64,000 nt of DNA from Lyophyllum atratum (taxonomy: Eukaryota > Basidiomycota > Agaricomycetes > Agaricales > Lyophyllaceae): NCBI GenBank assembly GCA_014905825.1, contig JACGCN010000004.1, forward strand, positions 1,426,001 through 1,490,000. The letters run 5' to 3'. The position numbers and the translations under genes were made by a program. Position 1 is the stretch's first letter. The number at the start of each line of letters is the position of its first letter. The notes beneath the pieces were generated by a model, which saw nothing but the letters and a program-made list of their open reading frames with translations, was not told where the DNA came from and did not search any database. Below are positions 24,148 through 34,182 of this stretch, piece after piece.

Positions 24148-24228
24148 TGACCACCGCAGGGGTCGAACCTGCAATCTCCTGATCACAACACATCGTAGTC
24201 AGACGCGATGCCATTTCGCCAGGCGGCC
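24148..24228 (-). tRNA. tRNA-Arg(ACG) with 9-nt intron, copy 2 (inverted)
   Basis: Same mature sequence as copy 1, on the opposite strand. Only the intron differs (TGTGTTGTG instead of TACGTTGTG). The two genes face each other across a 204-bp spacer, forming an imperfect palindrome with 81-bp arms. Confidence 0.93.
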
Positions 24229-25037
24229 ATATGTTTGATGCAGATAATCATAAACTCAGCCTCTAGAACGAGGATCATCAGATTCACCTCAGCATTTTTA
24301 TTTGACTTTGGCACTGCGTGCGCATGAGCCGTGGAATTCAGTTGAACTCCCCTTTTCGATCCAGCTTCTTTCCGGCGACAGCATCCCCACTAAATTCGAT
24401 GGTTAAAATTTTGGTTTGATATTCGTATGTACACTAAGAAAGAAAGTTGGCATTGTCCCTTGTAAATTCTTAGAGGCGAAAGTGAAGAGGAAGCCATTGA
24501 AAAACCTGAAGACGAAATTTTTGAACGTCCCAATGAATGATAGATAGTACAGTGGACTAACAGTGGACTTGAAGAATCACATACTGAGGGCAATTGCTGG
24601 TCGAAGAAGCTGACATACGTATGGATTGATATGCACCCGGAAATAATTTACATTCAACTGATGGGTAAAGGGATGCCCAATCTGCAGGCTCAGGAGGGAT
24701 ATCCACGTCATGAAGTCCTGTCGAGTTCTCCCCGCGGAGTACACAGACCCTTGTGGTTTCGTAGTATAGGATATTCTCCCGACAAAGCGCGGCCCTTCGC
24801 GCCTATGATGGTCGTCGATGTATCAGATATGACTGCCATGTGCACATTAGCTTTTATTGGATAAGACATATGCCTCGAGGCAAGAAACTTACCACAGTTT
24901 TGTCATTCTGTGAGAGCGTATTATGGATGTCATGCTTTCGCTTTTCCTTTCGTGGGGGGTCTGAAGATGTGACCATATGTTCGGAAAGTTAGAGACCTTG
25001 CAAATGAATATGAAGGAACGGAAATGAATTATGGCAC
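24229..25037. other. Intergenic, no recognisable gene
   Basis: 5' flank of tRNA copy 2 and 3' flank of the UPF0390 gene. Short open frames around 24390-24860 have no family motif. Confidence 0.5.
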
Positions 25038-25339
25038 TTACGCGTCTGTGCCGACATTCTTCATTATTGTCAGTTTGCCAGAAGATGCCTGCTTGGACCA
25101 TCTGGGTCTCGATAGATTTGTTGATTTTGGCTGTCAGATCCTGGAATACAAACTGTAAAGATCCCATTTCCTAAGCAAAGACTACGAATACATACCCTTT
25201 TCATTGCAGCCGACTTCAGCAGGGCAGGCTTCTTGGGTGCGATGTGCCGTTGGCCCTTCTTCGGGTTGGCAGCAGCCTTGGCCGCATGACGAGAGGACGC
25301 CGTCTTGTTCGTGAGCCCTTTGGTCTTGCCTTGAACCAT
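25038..25339 (-). CDS. UPF0390/DUF2462 small basic nucleolar-type protein
   Basis: Short, very basic protein of the family that includes human C19orf53 (Leydig cell tumour 10 kDa protein homologue); the exact function is not established. Exon 1 reads MVQGKTKGLTNKTASSRHAA and KKGQRHIAPKKPALLKSAAM. A GTATGT intron leads to LTAKINKSIETQMV and the family C-terminus SSGKLTIMKNVGTDA, stop at 25038-25040. One extra base (C at 25089) separates ETQMVQA from the tail; otherwise every family motif is in place. It shares a 180-bp divergent promoter with NDUFA9. Confidence 0.85.
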
Positions 25340-25354
25340 CGTCGTAATGCACTA

Positions 25355-25360
25355 CACGTG
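25355..25360. promoter_or_regulatory. CACGTG E-box 1 in the UPF0390/NDUFA9 promoter
   Basis: Core of the palindrome ACACGTGT, 16 bp upstream of the UPF0390 start. Confidence 0.45.
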
Positions 25361-25438
25361 TAAGGGGATAAGGAACGTTAAGAGAGGTCGTCGTACAAAT
25401 GCAAGTGAAATTGATCAGTTTGTTGTGCCAAATTTTTC

Positions 25439-25444
25439 CACGTG
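25439..25444. promoter_or_regulatory. CACGTG E-box 2 in the UPF0390/NDUFA9 promoter
   Basis: Second perfect E-box, about 75 bp upstream of the NDUFA9 ATG (25520). Two in 180 bp is more than expected by chance, though no expression evidence is available. Confidence 0.45.
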
Positions 25445-25519
25445 CGCCGACCTAAGTGGGCCCGTTGCTTCCGCCATCCACCGAACTATCAACATCCCGT
25501 GTAGGGCATCTATACGGGC

Positions 25520-27031
25520 ATGATTACCTCCACCCCCAACCTCCTGCGCGTGCAGTGTGCACTTAGAAGACCTGGACAGGTGTTTATCTCTCCCCAATCC
25601 CCTGAACTTCCAAATTAATCAATTCCTCCAGCGGGCATACCACGACCTCGTAACACTCCCGTCGAGGAAGCCTATCATCGCACAGGGGCCTCCAGGCTAC
25701 AGCGCGAACACCAACCATGTCGTGACGGTTTTTGGCTGTACTGGATTTTTGGGGAGATACCTTGTGTCGAAGTTAGGGTGGGTGACCTGACCCTCTGACA
25801 CGCGAGCCCCCCACCCTCATCCATGTTTGATTTTGTGCACAGCAAGGATGGGCACGCAGGTCATTATTCCATACCGTGACTGAGGACGAAGCGCGAATTT
25901 TCAGGCCTATGGGTGATTTGGGCCGGATTGTCCGAATGGTAGATATCCGTACTCTTGCAAATTATCACAACTTAATGAGTGTTCGCAGGAATGGGATATC
26001 CGGAACGAAGACCAGATTGCTGAGTGCCTCAGGCATTCTGATATCGTATACAACCTTGTCGGTCGGGATTTTGAAACCAAGTGCGTATGATATGACTGTA
26101 TAAAACACCCGGACCAACCCACGCGTGTTACAAATAGGAATTTCGACTTCAAGTCTGTGCACGTCGATGGCGCCGAGCGGATAGCCAAGATTGCTGCGCA
26201 AGCTGGTGTTCCGCGTCTCGTGCACGTCTCGCACTTGAATGCGTCAACTACATCTGAGTCCAAATTTTACCAAACAAAAGCCGAAGGTGAGGAGCGAGTC
26301 AAAGCTGTGTTCCCAGCGGCTACCATTATCCGACCTGGGACGCTGTATGGCTACGAGGATAAGCTCCTCACCAACATGGCAGGTGTGTAACAAGAGCATC
26401 GGCACTGTTATCACTGACTGATAGTTCTTAGTTTGGCCTATTTGGTGGAAGCTGAATCAGGGAGAGACGAAAATACGCCCGGTCCATGTGAGCTTCTCAC
26501 CATAGTATCATCTCCGCTGCCGCGACGTGAAAATATTTCTTCTTCTAGGTCATGGATGTTGCCCAAGCCCTCGCCAATCTGATGGCGATTCCACAAGTCC
26601 CCGGCACCATTTCTTTGCCAGGACCGTCCACGCTGACGTATGAGTATTTGCTGGACCTGGTGGCGTCTGTCACGCTGCGCCCTCCCTCTCGTGCACCAGT
26701 GTTGCCAAAAGCGATTGCGTCGATCCTTGCTAGAGCTGGGCAGTCTGTCTGGTGGCCTACTCTTAGCCCAGACGAGGTAACCAGACGCTATATTGACGAT
26801 GCAGATGTGCCTGGGGACTGGGCGGCCGTTGGAATGGGGGAACCTTCGGAGATCGAGAATCATGCCATCACCTACCTTCGCCGCTACCGGACTGCGTAAG
26901 TGAACGTGCATTTAGATTGCTCCTTCATCTACTAAAACTGGGCCTGATACTTTAGGGAAAACTTTGTGCGGCCGGTAGTATTCCCTGCGCGTCCAGCACC
27001 CATTGTAGGTCCTACTCCCGAATCATTTTGA
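25520..27031 (+). CDS. Complex I 40-kDa subunit (NDUFA9/NUO40)
   Basis: Accessory NADPH-binding subunit of mitochondrial NADH:ubiquinone oxidoreductase, related to short-chain dehydrogenases. Exon 1 MITSTPNLLRVQCALRRPGQ is a presequence; an intron leads to YHDLVTLPSRKPIIAQGPPG and the Rossmann motif VTVFGCTGFLGRYLVSKL. Then come MGTQVIIPYRD, IFRPMGDLGRIV, HSDIVYNLVGRDFETK, VHVDGAERIAKIAAQAGVPR, VSHLNAS, TIIRPGTLYGYEDKLL, WWKLNQGETKIRPVH and VMDVAQALANLM. The end is ENFVRPVVFPARPAPI and a stop at 27029-27031. One extra T (25881) breaks the frame between PYRD and EDEARIFRP. Otherwise a full-length family member with several short introns. Confidence 0.93.
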
Positions 27032-27411
27032 TCGTTTGTTGACTTGATGGATAGATGTCGGATTAGACGGTAGGATTTGTTAGTAGATCATTATACAGTC
27101 ATTTTGAGCACTTGAGTTGCCTTGAACCCTTGATGTCCAGACGTGTCCATCTTGCAGAGTAACGACGCGCTGAGCGCGGCATGTATATAGAGTAAAAGCA
27201 CGAATATTAAACGAGTTGGGGTCGGTATTGGAGAGACGAATCTATAGTCCGTAACTACACAAATCATGGAGACGGGGGAGGCTCGAGGTGCCTGCATCTC
27301 GTGAGCGAGACAAAAATAGTTCACCCATCGTGGGTGAGAATGGGTATGGCTGCTCAAATAAGTAGTATAATGGCGCCATTTCCCTAGATGAATATGACAA
27401 TCCCGCGGGGT
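27032..27411. other. Convergent 3' flanks of NDUFA9 and TOM22
   Basis: No gene is supported; presumed overlapping or adjacent 3' UTRs of the two convergent genes. Confidence 0.5.
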
Positions 27412-27922
27412 TTAGAAACCAGGTGGAACAAGGCCTTTTTGTGGTGGCTGGTTCGGGTTAGAACCTGGTGGGTACATGGACGGCGCGAGCATCTGCTGAG
27501 GTGTCAGCGAAAACTTAACGAATAACCCGGGACTATGTAGTTACCTGCTGAGCTCCCTGTTGCTGCTCCATCATCTCCTTTTCTTGGGCTACTATTTTGG
27601 CTTCGTCTTCCAGGCTCAGCGCCAAGGGAAGTGCCACGAGCAATGCGGAAGTTGTGACGACCCATACGATATTTCCTGCAATCTTTCCCCCACGCTTGAT
27701 AAACGAAGCGGTCTTGGAGATACGTGAGGAGATAGAATGACGTGTTGTTGGGGGAACGATGTCTACGAGAGCGGCGACACGGTCAAAGAAGGTCTCGTCG
27801 GCAGAGAGCTCGGAGGATACTGAGGAGAGGGAGGCTGAGGAGGACGTGCGGGACTCGTCGTCGGTGGCGTATGGGGACGACACGACATCTTCCTTTTCCT
27901 CGACAATTGAGACCTTGACCAT
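27412..27922 (-). CDS. TOM22: Mitochondrial import receptor subunit Tom22
   Basis: Central receptor and organiser of the TOM complex in the outer mitochondrial membrane. MVKVSIVEEKEDVVSS begins an acidic, Ser-rich cytosolic domain. FFDRVAALVDIVPPTTRHSI and SKTASFIKRGGKIAGNIVWV, leading into the single transmembrane segment TTSALLVALPLALSLEDEAK, form the conserved Tom22 core. A Gln-rich intermembrane tail, spliced through one intron, ends MLAPSMYPPGSNPNQ then LVPPGF with the stop at 27412-27414. All in frame. Start chosen at the first ATG of the acidic domain, the usual position in the family. Confidence 0.92.
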
Positions 27923-28269
27923 GTTGACGTTGACCTGAGAGTAAAAATTTCGGCTCCGAAAGCTGGACGCGTTGGCTTGGGAGGGTTACCTAATTGGGAC
28001 ATTTGCTTGGCCCTATTAGTCTTCCTCGACCACCGCATGCTTATAAGTATCCAGGTTCGATGCTAAACAAGGCTTCTCCTCCCTCCCTGTCCGCGGCACC
28101 CCTAAGCCGTCCTCCTCCTCCGCATATTAAATGCAGCAGGATAACCAGAACATAGCTGACGATTCCCCCTTATCCCCTCACCCAGGTCCTGTCTCACTCT
28201 TACCCCGCGGCTGTGCGCGAGCTCACTTCCCAACGCGCCCACACAGGCTTCGCGCTCCCATCTCAATCA
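27923..28269. promoter_or_regulatory. Divergent promoter TOM22 / Zn2Cys6 gene
   Basis: 347 bp between two start codons, on opposite strands. It contains pyrimidine-rich stretches on the plus strand at 28075-28120 and 28160-28200. No E-box was seen. Confidence 0.4.
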
Positions 28270-31200
28270 ATGCAGAATCAGATCCACGAGTATGCTAAAG
28301 CGCTGCCGCCTCCGAGGAAACAGAACACCGCCTGCGATGCCTGCAGGTTTGTTCCCATCGCCGGCTCATCGTCCATGGCTTACACTTGAGTGCCAGGGCA
28401 AGGAAGGTCAAGTGTAATCGATTGCCCGGCCAGGACAAGGTGAATATCCATGATTGACACCTCTAGCAATTATCCCTCACCTTGATCTCCTCGTCTTCCA
28501 GTGTCAGGTAAATATCTAAGGCCAACTCGGTCGCATATCCTCATCACTTTTCCCTCAGCACTGTCTGTCCAAGAATTACCCTTGCACGTCGGTATCACCT
28601 CCGTTGCCATGCTGCTCGTACGCGCTAAATTATTTCTTTCCAGGCACTTCGTCCAACAGGCGACGAGTGAAAAGAAACGCAATGCCACCGTAGGCCGGAG
28701 ACCCTAGGAATACAAGCTCGGCAGCAGGCACAAAGTACGCTGTGACGGTTCTTGACCCCTCTGGGCAACCCAGTGCAGTGCTCGGACGATTCGCAGAACC
28801 ACCATCACCAAGGTATCCTTGTTCTTTTCCGAAGGTCATGTTTTTTGGATCGCCGCTGACACTCGATGCTCCTTAGCGCTTCATCTCTGGCAGTCCCAAT
28901 GGTGTAAGGGCTTCTTATTAGTTATCGTTTATGGGCGTCTCTCATTGCCGTCTTAGCTCCTCCTCTATCTTAGATAATGGTTCGGCACCAGCACCAGGTA
29001 TCCAAAGTCCGCAAAGCGTACCACTAGCGGTTAAATATGGATTTTATCCACACATAACAAACACGACACCAACACGCGAGCTTCTATCATATATCTTTGC
29101 GCCACCTGACAATAGCAAGTAAGCATGTACCGCTTTTTCCTAACAACAATCTTACTTTCATATCTCAGTGATCCGATGCTATTCTCGGCTACTCACGGTC
29201 GAAAGTCCTCCCCTTACGACAGCTGGGGAGATCAAGCATGTCGACTGGAGCATGATAGCTTCAAGGCTGAGTATGTATTCATGAAAATTCATTTCGCAAC
29301 CCATCACTATGGGTGTACCTAAACCATATTTGGTGAGTAACGTTTCCATCTTTCCATTTTTAATTTTATTAACGGCGATTGTAGTTCCCCACCATCTGCC
29401 CCCATGTCAAGCAGGTCATTCAACTGACTTCATTTCTTGTTGACAGGTTCACCCTGGATCTCGTGGAAGTTTTTTTCCAAATCGTCCATACTCGGATCCC
29501 CCTCCTTAATCCCGCGCAATTCCGTGATCGCCTTCAGCTTGGCCCATCAACATCGCCCGACGCTAGGGAACCTCTGCACCCTGCGCTGGTGGCTACTGTT
29601 CTTGCATGGGGTACCAAATTCTCTGAGCATCCATTACTTGTTGCAGACCGACGGCGTCCGGGCGGCCAAAGTCTCCTTGCGAAGACTCTCATCGATCGCG
29701 CGCGGGACCTCGCCGAAGCCTTGAAAGTGCATCGAATACCGAAATTTGATCATGTGGTCATCGGATTGCTTATTGAGCCTCTCCAGAGTCGTCAGTAGTG
29801 ATTCCACTGTTCCCGTGTTGTCGAACTTAGTTTTCATTCAATACAGAAATCGCTGATGATCCTACTGGTATGTTTTTGTGTACGCTTTGGCAATTCATAA
29901 CGCTAATTTGCATGTCGCAGGATTCCGTGGATTCTGGTTGACGGCGGCTACGCGTCATCTTCTGGATTTGCAGGCATGTGGTTACGAGTCATACATGACA
30001 CGGTTCCATAATACTTATGTTGTTATCTAGATTAATCACAAATCGACATTAACATCGATCGAAGATCCCGAAACTCGCGGAACGATGATTTTTGCGTGGT
30101 GGATGGCATGTATATGCGATGCCTACGCCTCCGCATATTATCGTCGGAAGCCTGTACTCGATGACGAGGACTACGATGTTGATTTTTATACCATAGATCC
30201 TGTGAACGCGGAAAGTATGGATGCGCACGGTGGACCTATGTCGTCACCCAGGGAGCAACTGGAGGTAAGTCCTTGATACTGTTGCATTCTGACTCCTTTT
30301 CAGTGGCGCCTAATCTTGTGACCGCTTTTTCCACAGTTCCTGGTGGGTCCGAGTTCCGCATCGTACATAGGGATACCTTTATTGACCGTGTTGATAGGGG
30401 TATTACCGTGCGGCCCATTCGCTCGCCCGCACTGCGCGGAGTATGTCTCAGTTGTGGAAGCCACTGACGGATTCGGAGGGTATACCTTTCGAAACGCTCA
30501 CCTCCTTTACCGTGGCACTCACCCAGTGGCGCGAAAAATATTTGACTCTCGTGGGCGTGCCCAGCAACTTCAAGGGCGACTGGGATTTCGTTTCCGTCAG
30601 TTCAGTACCTTCGAGAACCCCATGTGTTGCCTAATCTTCCCTTCCGTAGGCCGTTTCGTCCTGTGCGAGTGATGCGACTTATCACGTCATGTGGATCATT
30701 CTCTTCAGTGCTTTGGATGATTTCGGGGTCAGGGAAATTAACAACCGCACAGTCGACATCAACAATGGGCGTATCGAGGAAGTCAAACGGAAGGTTTTAG
30801 AAGAGGCCTTGCACGGGGCCCTTCGGATCGCCGGCTTGGTGCGTTCCTTCTCCCAGTGGTTCCGGCTGAGCCTAAGTTAACCTGGGATGATGGCGATCCA
30901 GGCTGCAGTGCTGACGTCCAACGGATATCTGGTGAGCCCTCTTCCTTGCTTCCCCACTTTCCCCACCTGGCCCTTCCCACCCTTTCGAGGTCGGTAACTT
31001 ACGTACAACCTACAGCGACTCGACCCGGCTGTCATGCATGTCAGCTGTATCCAGGCCGGCACACTTCTTGCGCGGCTTGGCCGCCCCGAGGTCAAGAGCT
31101 GTATAGATGGGCTTGAACAATACAGTGCCTCTTACGAAGAGGCTGGAGAGCAGGCGCTCGAAATGGGAGGATATACAATCAGGCATTGGCGGGTGATCCG

Positions 31201-31406
31201 CAATTCAGCCATATGGGTATGGCAGTCCCGACGAGGACGACTCCGGAGGAGACCAGTGGGGATGATCAGGACATGGACATGCAGGATGTGATGGGGCAGC
31301 GAGTAAGTTGAATGTATCCTGATTCACTTACTACAAGCGTGCTCAACGTGAGAATCTGCTTTAGACTTACACTGACCCGCATTCTTTCTCCACTGCCTAC
31401 GACTAA
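28270..31406 (+). CDS. Zn(II)2Cys6 transcription factor with fungal-specific TF domain
   Basis: DNA-binding regulator. The zinc cluster reads CDACRARKVKC, eight residues, then CQHCLSKNYPC, giving C-X2-C-X6-C-X8-C-X2-C-X6-C. It is cut by three introns, one flanking each side of a 6-nt exon. Downstream exons give TPTRELLSYIFAPPD, VEVFFQIVHTRIPLLNPAQF, HPALVATVLAWGTKFSEHPL, GFRGFWLTAATRHLLDLQ, MIFAWWMACICDAYASAYYR, AMHVSCIQ-like SVMH motif AVMHVSCIQAGTLLARLGRP, and QYSASYEEAGEQALEM, the middle-homology region of fungal regulators. A one-base break lies near 31165. I place the end at 31406 because GTAAGT at 31303 is a perfect donor with an acceptor at about 31369; without that intron, the stop is 31309-31311. 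Target genes unknown. Confidence 0.88.
28502..28507 (+). other. 6-nt microexon (TGTCAG) in the zinc cluster
   Basis: The intron before it ends in CTTCCAG (28501), and the next one starts GTAAAT (28508). The six bases encode Cys-Gln, supplying the fourth zinc-ligand cysteine between the exon ending in GQDK (28439) and the exon starting HCLSKNYPC (28559). Skipping it keeps the frame but destroys the motif. Confidence 0.8.
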
Positions 31407-32195
31407 TGACCATGTACGAAATGTCGACCTTCCACCCTGGACTACTTGTAATCTATCAGCTCACGACTCCGCAACTCGGACATTATCTTTGTTGTATGTA
31501 CCCAATTAGACCTCTGAAGTCGTGCTATCGACGCTACTCGCTCGGATACACGGTTCTCGAAACATCAACTCGGTTGAGGTTGAAAGTCAAAAGTCGATGG
31601 GTCCCCGAATGACGACGCTGGTCATTTAACAGGTTCTCAACCGAGTTGTTGTCATGGGTGTCTTATGCCAGGGTCGCCTGCTCAACCGAGTAGCGGCGAC
31701 ATCGTTTAAGGATAACACTTCTTCGTGGACAATCAGCGTAATAATAACGTGAATGAATACCGATGTTGGACTCCAACAATGACATGGGCACGTATGTGAC
31801 CCAAGTGTGATGCAACACAGATAAGAATCAAGTAAGTAGTGGGCATGGTACAGGGAAGGTTGAGGGGGTGGGATGCAGTGGTGAAAATGTCAGATGCCGA
31901 CTAATGTGAGACTATGATGGTGCTAAGTATGTATGTAGTGATGGGATACAGGGTATTGTGGGATGAAGGATGATGGGTGGAATGCGTGTAGTGACTATGG
32001 AAGAGTGCATGGTGAGACTAGGACAGTTTGGATTAGATATACTTGAAGGGTTCAACTTCAAGACCGATGCTGAGGATATGGAGAAACATGCCACAAGGTT
32101 GGCTGTGGCTGCTTAAAGCTGAACGACGCAAAAGGATGGCGATAAGAGCACAGGACGCAACAGATATGGAGGAGGAAGAGCGGGAATGTGAGTAT
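31407..32195. other. Intergenic with short inverted repeat
   Basis: Space between the convergent Zn2Cys6 and CENP-B-type genes. CAACTCGGTTGAG at 31566-31578 is exactly reverse-complemented at 31636-31648, and an 11-base part recurs at 31681-31691. From about 31850 to 32040 the sequence is G/A/T-rich with many GATG and TGTAGTG words. No gene is supported. Confidence 0.5.
31566..31648. repeat. 13-bp perfect inverted repeat, 57-bp spacer
   Basis: Arms 31566-31578 and 31636-31648 (CAACTCGGTTGAG and its reverse complement); a partial third copy CTCAACCGAGT sits at 31681-31691. Confidence 0.75.
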
Positions 32196-34182
32196 TCAGG
32201 CCTGAGTGGCTCGATCGAAGGGAACGCCATTTGCCTCCTGGAACAGGGCATACCTGATGGTGTTCAGCGTCCGACGCTCTTCGGGCAGGAGGAGGTCCTG
32301 CCGGGCCGAGTCGATATACTGTGATCAAGGTGTTCATGGCAGTCTCAGCGTCCGCCAGTGTCGGAAGGGTGGCAGGGGCAGGAGGTTCAGGGTGATAGTA
32401 CACCCCCTGCTCGATGAACTGTTGTGATACAGGGTGTTCCGATTCTCGGGCGTGCTGGTGAGAAGGAAGATGCGTGTCGGACTGATGGTGCTCAATGGCC
32501 GACGACTGCTCGACCGATGGCTGGGCAGATAACTGACGACTGTGTCATGGCTTGCGTGGAGGAAATGCCATGGCTGTGGTTGGTCCAAGGAGCCTGGACG
32601 CTCATTGATGGAGACGCGGACATCTGTTGCTCAGCCGCCGGCCGCCCATGTCGCTCATCTGGCCCTGGAGATTGCGGAGAATCCATGTCATCGTCGCGAT
32701 GAGGCGACATGCTGTTCATGTCGCAGCGCTCGATGCGGCTGCTGAAGGCTGGATTGAGTGGTGAAAGGACGGAATCCCGGTCACCGTCCAATAGGAGACG
32801 AGGGTGACTTGTCCTGTCGTAGCCCAGCCAGGCGCCGCCGCGGATATTATGTCTTGACTTGAAGTTTTCTACCCACCCAGAACTCGCCTTAAATTTTTCC
32901 TCGGCGATATTGAGTCGTCGGGCAGTCTCCTTCGCCTTGGCTCGTATAGAGTTGTCACTAATCGTGATCTTTTTCTGCGTACAATCGTCTAGCCATTTCT
33001 CGAGCTCTTCTTCAACTTCAGGGAATTTTGACGGTCTGAAGAACATCATAGCATCATCATTAGTCATCGTTATTAGAGTTTGGTCATACCTGTGCTTGGC
33101 AATGCGATCGCCTTGATTATCTGGGGTGCTTAACCATTTGTTTTTGTGCTTCAGAATTTTACTGATTGTGCTTCGCTCGACCTTGAACACAGCAGCGATG
33201 TCTTCCTGCCTGGCATTAGGATGGTCGTCGTGGTAGAGGCATATATTTTTGCGAGCATTATTGTCAAGACGCTGCTTCTTCTGCTTGGGTTTGGGTACCC
33301 CAATTGTCGGCAACGAGTTGCTCGCCGGACGCGGGTACGGTGAGAAGGCATGCGAGACTGGGCCCGATGCAGAAGAGACGGATGTCAGTGCAGAGGCACA
33401 GCTAAGAGCCGGCGATATTGCTCGCTGGTGATTGGAGGTAGAGCCTGAAGTAGATCGCGAATGACCATACACCGAGTAGGAGTAGGATGGTGATGACATA
33501 GACGTAGGGGTCATGGGGTGATAACTGGGTGATTGGAGCTGCAGAGGAATGGCGCTTGCAATGTTCAGAGACAGGCGGTCGCGCTGGAGCTGCGCGGACT
33601 CCTCGTTGCTGGACTCATGTAGACGTGTTGGTGAGTAGAGAGCAGAGCTATGTCGCTAAAGGATTTTTCAGTCATTATGCTAAATATAGACATACATGAA
33701 TTTGAAAAACGCACGGGTGAATGAACCAGCTCTGCTCGTTGATAATGCTGTTGCAATGAAGCACGACGCCCCAAATTTTTTTGTTCCAGCTGAGCACGTT
33801 GCCGGCGGGTCATAACACGACTTGGACCAACCCTTGACTCCACCTGGTTGAACTGGGAGAGGAGGCCATCATTTGCAGAGTTCATGTGAAGAGATGGCGA
33901 CTGGGTGTGCGGGGCGTACGATTCGATATGCTGTGAGTGTGTATATGGTGGTGAGGCGCTAGAAGGCGCTGGTGAAGGGTATTCCAGGTCCGGCGGTCGG
34001 TCTGAGAGAGGAAACATCGAGGACGAAGAGCCGGGCGTCAGGGATAGGCCATGTGCAGACATGCGAGCATGATGCCACGAGGAGTCGTGCACGGACGCGT
34101 GTAGTTGATTTGCGGCGGTAGTAGATGAGTTAAGCTGTGTTATCGGCGAATAGACTGCGAAGCTCTGGGCAGCAGAATCCAT
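32196..34182 (-). CDS. CENP-B-type HTH DNA-binding protein
   Basis: Start MDSAAQSFAVYSPITQLNSS, followed by a long Ser/Pro/His-rich region (about 33500-34180) and a second disordered stretch. The DNA-binding part has the CENP-B N-terminal HTH (KKQRLDNNARKNICLYHDDH, ARQEDIAAVFKVERSTISKI, LKHKNKWL). The CENPB-type HTH follows (FPEVEEELEKWLDDCTQKKI, SIRAKAKETARRLNIAEEKF, WVENFKSRHNI). The C-terminus reads PTLADAETAMNTLIT, then ARQDLLLPEERRTLNTIRYA, ending in a stop at 32196-32198. One-base breaks lie at C32319 and near 32525-32540. There is no DDE transposase domain, so this is a domesticated or regulatory relative of pogo-type transposases (Abp1/Cbp1-like class), probably nuclear. Confidence 0.82.
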
